25,489 bases of DNA from Clostridiaceae bacterium. GTDB taxonomy: Bacteria > Bacillota > Clostridia > Oscillospirales > Acutalibacteraceae. Where the stretch lies: contig JAEDIL010000013.1 of the NCBI GenBank assembly GCA_016292455.1, positions 1-25,489 on the forward strand. The letters are read 5' to 3'. Shown one piece after another: positions 7,045-13,534 of this stretch (positions within the stretch are counted from its first letter, which is position 1; each line of letters starts with the position of its first letter). The position numbers and the translations under genes are program-made. The notes beneath the pieces are model-generated. The model did no database searches. It saw only the letters and a program-made list of their open reading frames with translations, and had not been told where the DNA came from.

Positions 7045-7428
7045 TTACTGCTGTTCCTTCTCCTTACATTCGGGGCAAATTCCGAAAAGCTGTAAATTGC
7101 AGGAACTGATTTCTCCTTCAAAATCTCCGAAAAGCGTACAAAGCCCGCCGCCTGACAGAGAATGAAGGTCGATTATCTTTTTGCAGACAAGGCAGTTAAA
7201 GTGGTAATGCTCATCGGTGTCTGCGTCAAAGCGGTCACCGGTATCCGTATGAAAACGGATAAGCTCACCTTCGTTTTCAAGAACTTTAAGGTTGCGGTAC
7301 ACCGTTGCAAGGCTCAGCGACGGGTATTCACCTTTCAGGTCAAGAAAAAGCTGCTCCGCAGTGGGATGATCTTTCCTTGAACAAAGCGAAGAGAGAATTG
7401 CTTCCCGCTGACGACTGTTTTTGAGCAT
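7045..7428 (-). CDS. perR: PerR-type peroxide-sensing repressor (Fur family)
   Basis: A 127-residue Fur-family regulator with a slightly short N-terminus. A winged helix-turn-helix (SLATVYRNLKVLENEG) is followed by the metal-sensing dimerisation domain. The PerR regulatory ligands are all present by alignment from memory: His in DHPTAEQ, Asp in DRFDAD, two His in HYHFNC and Asp in KKIIDL. The Asp at that last position, where Fur normally has Glu, favours PerR. Structural zinc cysteines are CLVC and CPEC. PerR senses H2O2 by iron-catalysed oxidation of its histidine ligands and then releases DNA. It is the first gene of the rubrerythrin-rubredoxin operon and has an operator on its own promoter, implying autoregulation. 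Confidence 0.85.
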   Translation of the reverse strand: MLKNSRQREAILSSLCSRKDHPTAEQLFLDLKGEYPSLSLATVYRNLKVLENEGELIRFHTDTGDRFDADTDEHYHFNCLVCKKIIDLHSLSGGGLCTLFGDFEGEISSCNLQLFGICPECKEKEQQ

Positions 7429-7447
7429 TTCTTTATCCTTTCAAAAA

Positions 7448-7462
7448 TGATAATCGTTATCA
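7448..7462. promoter_or_regulatory. Fur/PerR-type 7-1-7 operator
   Basis: TGATAATCGTTATCA is an inverted repeat that matches the Fur box TGATAATnATTATCA at all but one position and the PerR box TTATAATnATTATAA less well. It lies just downstream of the -10, over the expected transcription start of the perR operon, so binding would block transcription. Confidence 0.75.
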
Positions 7463-7464
7463 TT

Positions 7465-7492
7465 ATTATATTTAATTTTATTCTTTTGTCAA
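7465..7492 (-). promoter_or_regulatory. Consensus SigA promoter for perR operon
   Basis: Minus strand TTGACA (7492-7487), a 16-bp spacer, TATAAT (7470-7465), both exact consensus. The operator follows immediately downstream. Confidence 0.85.
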
Positions 7493-7604
7493 GTCCTTTT
7501 CTCAGCTTTTAATCATTTTTTTCATTTTGACATTGAAATTCTGATAAAGAGAGAACTTTTTATATCATGGTATAATGATTATTTATCAAAGCTATACTCC
7601 CATG

Positions 7605-8309
7605 TTATTTAAGTCCGAAAAAGCCAAAAAGCTCACGGAGGTCTTTGATTTCCTTTGTAATCGGAAAAGCGTTGACGTTTTTTTCTCCTCTTGAATTCAG
7701 CCAGACGCAGTCAAGTCCCGCATTGCAGGCGCCCTTGATGTCAGAGCCGTAAGAATCACCTATTACCAGTATTTTTCTCTTCTCTTTTTCTTCAATGTGT
7801 TCTAAAACGTAATCAAAAAACTCCGGCTGAGGCTTTTGTGAACCGATAGTTTCTGAAACAAACAGTCCGTCAAGGAACCTGTCAAGTCCGCTTTTTGAAA
7901 GCCGCTTTTTTTGCGTTTTGGCAACACCGTTTGTAACAATATATATTTTGTAGTCCTCCTGCCGAAGCTTTTCGCAAAGCTCGGTTGCGCCTTCAAGAAG
8001 ATCGGCCCCCTCTCCCAGATATGAAAGGTAGGTATCCGCAATAAAGACCAGATCCATGTCCGTATGAAAACCGATTTTCCGGAACAGATCTGCAAAGCGT
8101 GCGATTCTCAGCTCGGACTTTGTAACCTCCCCACGTTCAAACGCTCTCCAATATGAAAGGTTAATTTCACTGTACAGCCCGGTTATCTCTTTCGTTGCGT
8201 CAATACCGATTTCGGCAAGAACGCGGCTGAGTGCTTTTTCCTCTGCCGAGTCAAAATCAAGCAGTGTGTTGTCAGCGTCAAAAAGCAAGGTTGAATACTT
8301 CTTTTCCAT
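7605..8309 (-). CDS. HAD-superfamily phosphatase, YjjG/YfnB type
   Basis: A 234-residue cytoplasmic HAD hydrolase. Motif I is LLFDADNTLLDF (nucleophile and acid/base Asp), motif II is the IVTNG stretch, motif III is the lysine in SETIGSQKP, and motif IV is VIGDSYGSDIKGA. A helical cap lies between motifs I and II. The sequence resembles the YjjG/YfnB subgroup, described as pyrimidine nucleotide 5'-nucleotidases that remove non-canonical nucleotides; this subfamily call is by resemblance only. An AGGAGG site precedes the start, and the gene has its own promoter. It appears monocistronic. The 176 bases between it and perR hold the perR promoter and no gene. Confidence 0.85.
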   Translation of the reverse strand: MEKKYSTLLFDADNTLLDFDSAEEKALSRVLAEIGIDATKEITGLYSEINLSYWRAFERGEVTKSELRIARFADLFRKIGFHTDMDLVFIADTYLSYLGEGADLLEGATELCEKLRQEDYKIYIVTNGVAKTQKKRLSKSGLDRFLDGLFVSETIGSQKPQPEFFDYVLEHIEEKEKRKILVIGDSYGSDIKGACNAGLDCVWLNSRGEKNVNAFPITKEIKDLRELFGFFGLK

Positions 8310-8340
8310 TTTGAAAACCTCCTGTCCTTTCTGTTTATCT

Positions 8341-8369
8341 ATTTTATGTCATGGTGTTTTCTCTGTCAA
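8341..8369 (-). promoter_or_regulatory. SigA promoter for the HAD phosphatase gene
   Basis: Minus strand TTGACA (8369-8364), a 17-bp spacer, TAAAAT (8346-8341), 32 bases upstream of the start codon. Confidence 0.75.
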
Positions 8370-8507
8370 GCTCCGGCTAAACGTAAAAAATACATTACAT
8401 TTTTGTCGAAACACTTTTATTTGCCGATTATTTGTGGTAACATACAGAATGTATATCTGCATATATGTCAAAAAAAGTTTACGTCTGATTATTCGGAGGA
8501 AATATAA

Positions 8508-9062
8508 ATGGAACAAAATGCTTTCAGCGAAGGCATCGCCCCGGGTGGACTCAGGGAAAAGCCGCAAATCAAACTCCTTGTCTGCTACCTACTGAAAATG
8601 CTTGACAAGAGTCTGACGCGCAGTCAGATAAACGAGATTTTTCAGGAATACCCGGTTGCAAATTACTTTGAGGTCAACGAGGCTCTCAGCGAACTTGTCA
8701 AAAACGGCATGATTCATTGTGACCTTTCCCGGGAAGATGAGATTCTGACCATAACCCACAAAGCAAAATATGAGGTCGGAGTCATTGAACGCTCCCTGCC
8801 CAAGTCGATCCGCGAAAAATCGGTCAGCACGGCTTTGAGGGTTCTTGCCCGTGAAAAGATTCAGAATGAGTGTGAATGCTCCGTTGAGGAAAAGGACGGC
8901 GGCTACCGCGTCAGCTTTGCGGTCAACGACGTCGGCGTGGAGCTTATGCGCCTTTCCGTTTTTGTTGCGGACTTTTCGCAGGTTGAAATTGTCAAAAAGA
9001 ATTTTTTTGACAACGCAGCCGCTCTCTATTCCGACATTATTTCCTCACTCACCGTTGAATAA
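8508..9062 (+). CDS. DUF4364 family protein (winged-helix-like)
   Basis: A 184-residue protein resembling DUF4364, a family largely confined to clostridia. The N-terminal segment IKLLVCYLLKMLDKSLTRSQINEIF through KNGMI is typical of a winged helix: helices, a recognition helix and then a hydrophobic wing. It suggests a PadR-like DNA-binding fold. The C-terminal half (about residues 110-180) is a predicted alpha/beta domain ending in a helix. Family function is not established; a transcriptional regulatory role is inference. The start at 8508 follows a CGGAGGAAAT ribosome site. It is followed after 20 bases by a small exported protein gene, so the two are probably co-transcribed. I could not pick one upstream promoter confidently. 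Confidence 0.7.
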   Translation: MEQNAFSEGIAPGGLREKPQIKLLVCYLLKMLDKSLTRSQINEIFQEYPVANYFEVNEALSELVKNGMIHCDLSREDEILTITHKAKYEVGVIERSLPKSIREKSVSTALRVLAREKIQNECECSVEEKDGGYRVSFAVNDVGVELMRLSVFVADFSQVEIVKKNFFDNAAALYSDIISSLTVE

Positions 9063-9082
9063 GCTTACGGAGGTTACATAAA

Positions 9083-9520
9083 ATGTTCAAAAAATTTCTT
9101 GCTTTCTTTTCTGTTGTAATCATTCTTTTCGGCGCACTAGGCTGCATGTATCTCAGATACATCCATCAATCCGAATACTATGTCTTTGTTGAAAGCTATC
9201 CTCACGGCAAGATGACGCTTGAAGGCGGCGGTGAAATTGACGGAACAGCAAAGAAATTCCGCGTTGCCTGCAAAAGCGGCAAAACCGTAACCGTGAAAAT
9301 TTCGCCGGAACGAAAGGGAGACGTGTATTACAACGTTGAGCGCTTCTCCGTCAACGGAGTTGACCTGACCGATGAAGTCAAGGATTCACTCACCTATGAA
9401 TTTACGGTTGAAAAAAAGACCAGTATTGTCGCAACCTTTAAAAAAGGAAAAAAGCCCTCTTCAAAAGCGACAAAATCCTCCTCAAAGTCGGATAATTCCT
9501 CTTCAAAGACCTCAGACTGA
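9083..9520 (+). CDS. Small anchored protein with an InlB-like beta repeat
   Basis: A 145-residue exported protein. Residues 5-27 form a hydrophobic signal-anchor. The middle (about 30-115) resembles a divergent InlB B-repeat/FIVAR-like beta domain, ending in the typical NGVDLTDEV...YEFTVEKKTSIVATFKK strand pattern. The last ~30 residues are a Lys/Ser-rich low-complexity tail, possibly contacting the cell wall. A cysteine (GALGCMY) near the end of the hydrophobic stretch could be a lipidation site (ALGC), making it a lipoprotein instead. It sits 20 bases after the DUF4364 gene with a GGAGG site. Function unknown. Confidence 0.65.
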   Translation: MFKKFLAFFSVVIILFGALGCMYLRYIHQSEYYVFVESYPHGKMTLEGGGEIDGTAKKFRVACKSGKTVTVKISPERKGDVYYNVERFSVNGVDLTDEVKDSLTYEFTVEKKTSIVATFKKGKKPSSKATKSSSKSDNSSSKTSD

Positions 9521-9613
9521 GCAAAATGCACCCGTCTTTGTGTACAGATTGACAAACTGTTTTTCGCACTTGCGTTGTTTTTTCGGCAAAAATGACGTTT
9601 TTGTGAATAAACG

Positions 9614-9642
9614 TTGACAAACATGATCTTGTGCGCTATAAT
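9614..9642 (+). promoter_or_regulatory. Consensus SigA promoter of the lysine riboswitch operon
   Basis: TTGACA at 9614, a 17-bp spacer and TATAAT at 9637, all consensus. It lies just upstream of the riboswitch aptamer, so expected transcripts begin near 9649. Confidence 0.85.
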
Positions 9643-9655
9643 CAAGCCAAATTTA

Positions 9656-9834
9656 AGACATCACCTGATAGAGGATGCGGATGAGATGAGTATCTCGCGA
9701 TTCAACGCCGGCAAGCGTTCGTGAGTGAAAGGTGATTCCGCCGAAGCTTTCAAGCGGTTGCCGCCGCGGAAACGCTGGGGTTGCGTTTAACAGACGCCGC
9801 ACTGTCATATGGTTATATGGAGAGCTATCACTGT
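9656..9834 (+). promoter_or_regulatory. Lysine riboswitch (L box) aptamer
   Basis: The conserved L-box blocks occur in order: GATAGAGGATGCG (about 9667), TGAGTATCTC, GAAAGGTGATTCCGCCGAAG (about 9727-9746), CGCTGGGGTTGCG, GCACTGTCA (about 9799) and GGAGAGCTATCAC. The closing P1 stem is TGATAG (9666-9671) with CTATCA (9825-9830). Lysine binding stabilises P1 and lowers expression of the downstream genes. It controls the three-gene ABC importer, identifying lysine as the likely substrate. Confidence 0.93.
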
Positions 9835-9861
9835 TTAATTATTTAAGGATAACGAACATTA

Positions 9862-9925
9862 AAGCCTGTGATACCTCCTACAAGGTGCACAGGCTTAAAT
9901 TATTATACTAAACGGGCAAAGCCCG
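9862..9925 (+). terminator. Riboswitch expression platform: hairpin with antiterminator alternative
   Basis: AAGCCTGTG (9862-9870) pairs with CACAGGCTT (9888-9896), with inner ACCT/AGGT pairing. The U-tract is poor (AAATTATTAT). GTGATA (9868-9873) in the left arm is exactly complementary to TATCAC (9826-9831), the P1 3' strand. P1 formation therefore frees the hairpin, while its absence allows an antiterminator. A second small hairpin, CGGGC-AAA-GCCCG (9913-9925), follows. Confidence 0.65.
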
Positions 9926-9949
9926 AATTTCAGAACAGGAGTGTTTTGT

Positions 9950-10873
9950 ATGAGTAACGTAAGAAGAATTCTGGCAGTAGTCCTTGCTGTTGTTCTTTGC
10001 GCAGCCTGCTTCACAGCCTGCGGCAACGGCGGCAACGATTCAACCACCGCACCGGCAAGTTCAGGTGCCGAAGCAACCGGCATTGCAGCAGCAACCAGCA
10101 TTGCCGACCTCAAAGGTATGAAAATTTCAGCCCAGACCGGTACTTTCCACGCTGACGCCCGCGCTCAGATTGCAGACGTTCAAGGCGAAACCTATCCGGA
10201 CTTCACTGAGCTTCTCACCGCAGTAAGAAGCGGCGCAATTGACGGATACATTGCTGAGGAGCCCACCGCTATCAGCGCATGCAAAAAGTATTCGGAGCTT
10301 GGCTATCTCCGCCTTGTTAACAACGACACCGGTTTCACAGCCACCGCTGCTGACGTCGGAATCGCAATCGGACTTAAAAAGGGTTCGGATCTCCTTGACA
10401 AAATGAACGAAGTCATCAATGGCATCACCGAAGAGCAGAAGTCACAGCTCATGGAGCAGATTATTTCCATCAAGAACGGCGAAACAGTTGAAAGCTTTGT
10501 TCTTGAAAGCGAAGAGCCCGAGAATCCGACCGGTACTCTCAAGGTTGCAATGGAATGTGCTTATGAGCCCTACAACTGGACCGAAACCTCTTCTGACGAA
10601 GCAACTCTCGGCGCTGTTCCGATCAGCGGCGAAGGTAAGGACGGTCAGAACGCAAACGGCTACGACGTTCAGATTGCTAAGTACGTTGCAAACAAGCTTG
10701 GTATGAAGCTTGAAATTTATGCATACGAATGGGATTCACTTATTCCCGCTCTCGATTCAGGCACAGTTGATGCAATCGTTGCAGGTATGAGCCCGACAGA
10801 GGAACGCAAGCAGCAGATTGACTTCACCGAAACCTATTATGAATCAAACCTTGTTGTTATCTACAAGAAGTAA
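9950..10873 (+). CDS. Lysine ABC transporter substrate-binding lipoprotein, circularly permuted
   Basis: A 307-residue substrate-binding lipoprotein (family 3, amino acids). The ATG at 9950 has an AGGAG site 8 bases upstream. Residues 1-24 are a lipoprotein signal with lipobox FTAC. The two lobes are in the reverse of the usual order. Residues ~49-175 are the normally C-terminal part: SIADLKGMKISAQTGTF, RSGAIDGYIAEEPTA, then GLKKGSDLLDKMNEVI. Residues ~195-307 are the normally N-terminal part: TLKVAMECAYEPYNW, GYDVQIAKYVANKLG, LIPALDSGTVDAIVAGM, then PTEERKQQIDFTETYYESN and VVIYKK. The end of the protein is exactly where a conventional family member would continue into SIADLKG. Lysine specificity is inferred from the riboswitch. 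Confidence 0.88.
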   Translation: MSNVRRILAVVLAVVLCAACFTACGNGGNDSTTAPASSGAEATGIAAATSIADLKGMKISAQTGTFHADARAQIADVQGETYPDFTELLTAVRSGAIDGYIAEEPTAISACKKYSELGYLRLVNNDTGFTATAADVGIAIGLKKGSDLLDKMNEVINGITEEQKSQLMEQIISIKNGETVESFVLESEEPENPTGTLKVAMECAYEPYNWTETSSDEATLGAVPISGEGKDGQNANGYDVQIAKYVANKLGMKLEIYAYEWDSLIPALDSGTVDAIVAGMSPTEERKQQIDFTETYYESNLVVIYKK

Positions 10874-10890
10874 AATCAGAAAGAATTGTT

Positions 10891-10919
10891 GCGGCAAGCA
10901 GTCTGACACTGCTTGCCGC
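10891..10919 (+). other. Intercistronic 12-bp perfect hairpin
   Basis: GCGGCAAGCAGT (10891-10902) pairs perfectly with ACTGCTTGCCGC (10908-10919) over a 5-nt loop. There is no U-tract after it. It lies between the binding-protein and permease genes, where such stems often stabilise or partly terminate mRNA so that binding protein exceeds permease. Confidence 0.75.
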
Positions 10920-10951
10920 GAATAAAATAATTAAAGTTTGGCGGAATTGAT

Positions 10952-11716
10952 ATGAGTTTTTTACAGGATGTTCTGAACATCGTCACAAAATACTATCCAC
11001 AGCTTCTCCGTGGCGTAGGCAACACAATGCTTCTCGCCCTTGTCGGCACAATCATCGGTCTTGTAATCGGTCTTATGACAGGTATTATCCGCACAGCACC
11101 GATGTCGAAAAACCCGGTTTTCAGAATTCTCCATAAGATTCTGAACGGAATAATCGCCGTATATGTTGAAATTTTCCGCGGCACCCCGATGATGGTTCAG
11201 GCTATGGTTATCTATTGGGGCTACGCTTTTGCAACCGGCGGAAAAACACTCGCTCTCATCCCCTCCGGTATTCTCATCGTTTCAATCAATACCGGTGCTT
11301 ATATGGCTGAAATTGTCCGCGGCGGAATCATTTCAATTGATAAAGGTCAGTTTGAAGGCGCAATGTCAATTGGCATGACTCATTCACAGACGATGTTCAA
11401 GGTCATCATTCCGCAGGTTATGCGCAACATTCTGCCCTCAGTCAGCAACGAGTTCGTTATCAACATCAAGGACACCTCCGTTCTTAATGTTATCGGTGTA
11501 ACCGAACTTTATTACTTTGCAGGAATCATCAAAAGGCAGACCTTTGAAACTTTCCAGACCTACCTTATTGTCTGCATCCTTTACTTCATTCTGACATTCA
11601 CAGTAACAAGACTTCTTCGCCTTATTGAAAAGAAGCTCGCCGGAAAGGAAAACTACACCGTTTTCGGCTCGCAGACGGATGTCAATGCTGAGATTATCAT
11701 TAACAAGGAGGCATAA
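10952..11716 (+). CDS. Amino-acid (lysine) ABC transporter permease
   Basis: A 254-residue integral membrane permease of the HisM/GlnP family, with about five to six transmembrane helices. The EAA loop that docks onto the ATPase is visible as EGAMSIGMTHSQTMFKVIIPQ-like sequence, just after residue 130. The YVEIFRGTPMMVQ motif is typical of polar amino-acid permeases. A homodimer is expected because only one permease gene is present. The ribosome site (GGCGGAAT) is weak. A hairpin separates it from the binding-protein gene and 5 bases separate it from the ATPase gene. Substrate lysine is inferred from the riboswitch. The cytoplasmic C-terminal tail is somewhat long. Confidence 0.92.
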   Translation: MSFLQDVLNIVTKYYPQLLRGVGNTMLLALVGTIIGLVIGLMTGIIRTAPMSKNPVFRILHKILNGIIAVYVEIFRGTPMMVQAMVIYWGYAFATGGKTLALIPSGILIVSINTGAYMAEIVRGGIISIDKGQFEGAMSIGMTHSQTMFKVIIPQVMRNILPSVSNEFVINIKDTSVLNVIGVTELYYFAGIIKRQTFETFQTYLIVCILYFILTFTVTRLLRLIEKKLAGKENYTVFGSQTDVNAEIIINKEA

Positions 11717-11721
11717 GAGTC

Positions 11722-12462
11722 ATGGCTGAAAAAGTTATTGAATTAAAGGAACTCGAAAAGAGTTTTGGCGAAAACAGCGTTCTCAAGGGAATCAGCCTTT
11801 CGGTTGAAAAAGGCGATGTTCTCAGCATTATCGGCGCCTCCGGCTCAGGCAAAAGCACCATGCTGCGCTGCATTAACCTTCTTGAAACACCGACAAACGG
11901 TCAGATTCTTTACCACGGCAAAGATGTTGCTTCCGGCGAGGTTTCTCTTTCAAGATACAGAGCAAAGGTCGGAATGGTTTTCCAGTCCTTCAACCTTTTC
12001 AACAATATGACTGCTCTTGAAAACTGCATTACCGGTCAGGTTTCGGTTCTCAAGCGCCACCGCAAGGAAGCAAAGGAAGTTGCCATGAAGTATCTTGAAA
12101 AGGTCGGTATGGCACCGTATATTGAAGCAAGGCCATCTCAGCTTTCCGGCGGACAAAAGCAGCGCGTTGCAATTGCCCGTGCACTTGCAATGGAGCCCGA
12201 AGTTCTCCTTTTTGACGAGCCGACAAGTGCACTTGACCCGCAGATGGTCGGCGAGGTTCTTGAAGTTATGCGCTCGCTTGCGAAAGACGGACTGACGATG
12301 ATTGTCGTTACCCACGAAATGGCGTTTGCGAGGGACGTTTCCTCTCACGTTGTGTTCATGGCTGACGGAGTCATCTGTGAGGAAGGCTCACCGAAGGACA
12401 TCTTTGAAAATCCGCAGAACGATAAAACAAAGGATTTCCTTTCACGTTTTCTGCAAAAGTAA
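11722..12462 (+). CDS. Amino-acid (lysine) ABC transporter ATP-binding protein
   Basis: A 246-residue GlnQ/HisP-type ATPase on the cytoplasmic face of the importer. Walker A is GASGSGKST (about residues 38-46), Q-loop at MVFQSFNLF, signature LSGGQKQR, Walker B VLLFDEPTSALD and H-loop VVTHEMAFA. All catalytic elements are intact. It starts 5 bases after the permease stop with an AAGGAGG site inside the permease end, so translation is coupled. It powers the same lysine importer and ends the operon; a terminator follows 33 bases later. Confidence 0.95.
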   Translation: MAEKVIELKELEKSFGENSVLKGISLSVEKGDVLSIIGASGSGKSTMLRCINLLETPTNGQILYHGKDVASGEVSLSRYRAKVGMVFQSFNLFNNMTALENCITGQVSVLKRHRKEAKEVAMKYLEKVGMAPYIEARPSQLSGGQKQRVAIARALAMEPEVLLFDEPTSALDPQMVGEVLEVMRSLAKDGLTMIVVTHEMAFARDVSSHVVFMADGVICEEGSPKDIFENPQNDKTKDFLSRFLQK

Positions 12463-12494
12463 ACGGTAATCTGACAATAACAATTATTGATTTT

Positions 12495-12527
12495 TCGGGC
12501 AATGCAAGATGTATTGCCCGATTATTT
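12495..12527 (+). terminator. Terminator of the lysine transporter operon
   Basis: TCGGGCAAT (12495-12503) pairs with ATTGCCCGA (12513-12521), followed by TTATTTTAT. The remainder of the gap to 12749 is AT-rich, and I see no gene there. Confidence 0.75.
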
Positions 12528-12749
12528 TATATAATGCTGAAAGCTATTACGTAAAATATACGGACAAAAATGGAAGTTAAACACAGCACGAAATGATGTT
12601 AATATTCGGTGAATATTGTTAATACATTATGTCGATAAGTGTATGATTTTGGAAGTTCATATCTAATTATGTAACAATTGTGTTTTGAAGAGCCGTCTTG
12701 TGTGAATTCAGTTAATGTTTTACATTTTGTTCCAATTCAAGAAATTATG

Positions 12750-12798
12750 TTGAGTCACCTTTTGCTTTATGATATGATTCAATAAATCAACGATTTAT
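12750..12798 (+). promoter_or_regulatory. Promoter and inverted repeat before the membrane protein gene
   Basis: TTGAGT (12750), a 17-bp spacer and TATGAT (12773) form a good SigA promoter. Just downstream, ATAAATC (12782-12788) and GATTTAT (12792-12798) form a 7-3-7 inverted repeat at the expected transcription start, immediately before the AAGGAG site. It could be an operator or a 5' RNA hairpin. Confidence 0.6.
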
Positions 12799-12816
12799 CA
12801 AAGGAGATGTTTAAAA

Positions 12817-13398
12817 ATGCACGAGCAACAGGGACTGAAATTCTTTACAAAACCGCCGAAAGGCAAAATGAAAGCTCTTTTAATTGTTCTTGCGTGGATT
12901 TTGCTCTGGAATACTGTTTTTCAGATTCTCCACGGCGTCTGGCATGAAATGCCTGTCGTGAGCTGGGCTTTCTTCATCAGCATTACAATTTTCTTCATGC
13001 AGGAAGAACTGACCTACAAAGCGCGCTTCTGGCATACGCTTGTCGGCGGCAGCGTCGGCCTGCTTATGGCAGCCGGATTGGTATTTATTTTTTCAATTCT
13101 TGCCAAGTCCGGTGTACACCAAACAGTTTCAACTCTCATTCCGATTTTCATTTTTGTCACAATGCTCATTCTGCTTAATCCCTATCTTCCGATGTTCTTC
13201 AACAATGTCGGCTTCTGCTATTTCATTATTGCCCTCATTGACGCAGAATCTGCCGTTGCAATGCTTCCGCAGTACCTGCTTTCGCTTCTTCTCGGAAGCA
13301 TAATTCTCAACCTCGGTTGTAGCGGCTTGCTTGCTCTTTACACAAAGGCTATAACAAAGAAAGCCATGGCAAAAGCACAGAAGGAAACCGTTAAATAA
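12817..13398 (+). CDS. Multi-pass membrane protein of unknown function
   Basis: A 193-residue integral membrane protein that I cannot name confidently. About six hydrophobic segments are visible (near residues 20-38, 45-62, 71-94, 103-120, 123-142 and 148-172). The N-terminus and the Lys-rich C-terminus (TKAITKKAMAKAQKE) are probably cytoplasmic. A conserved-looking HGVWHEM and QEEL stretch precedes and follows the second helix. Size and layout recall small families such as DUF1097 or FUSC-like proteins, but no diagnostic motif was recognised. AAGGAG lies 10 bases before the ATG. It is flanked by its own promoter and terminator, so it is monocistronic. Confidence 0.65.
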   Translation: MHEQQGLKFFTKPPKGKMKALLIVLAWILLWNTVFQILHGVWHEMPVVSWAFFISITIFFMQEELTYKARFWHTLVGGSVGLLMAAGLVFIFSILAKSGVHQTVSTLIPIFIFVTMLILLNPYLPMFFNNVGFCYFIIALIDAESAVAMLPQYLLSLLLGSIILNLGCSGLLALYTKAITKKAMAKAQKETVK

Positions 13399-13411
13399 TT
13401 TAATCTTCAAA

Positions 13412-13447
13412 AAGTCCGGAGCGTATGATTTGCGTTCCGGCTTTTTT
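13412..13447 (+). terminator. Rho-independent terminator
   Basis: A stem of CCGGAGCG (13416-13423) with CGTTCCGG (13433-13440), extended by AAG/CTT around a one-base bulge, is followed by a run of Ts. It ends the membrane protein transcript. Confidence 0.85.
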
Positions 13448-13465
13448 ATTTTGGCTTCCGGATTC

Positions 13466-13519
13466 TTGAAATGCCTTTTCTTCTGTGATATAATCAGCTT
13501 ATCATGCGGCATTGCCGCA
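13466..13519 (+). promoter_or_regulatory. Promoter and 5' hairpin before the DUF2804 gene
   Basis: TTGAAA (13466), a 17-bp spacer and TATAAT (13489) with an extended -10 TGA. In the short leader TGCGGC-ATT-GCCGCA (13505-13519) forms a 6-bp hairpin directly before the AAGGAGG ribosome site. Confidence 0.75.
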
Positions 13520-13534
13520 AAAGGAGGAAATAGA

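Noticed and set aside
7563..7584. TATAAT-like promoter on the plus strand
   Set aside because: No -35 at suitable spacing and it would only transcribe antisense to the perR-HAD intergenic region and HAD gene end.
13430..13534. Upstream extension of the DUF2804 gene
   Set aside because: It runs through the terminator arm, promoter and leader; the ATG at 13535 has an AGGAGG site.
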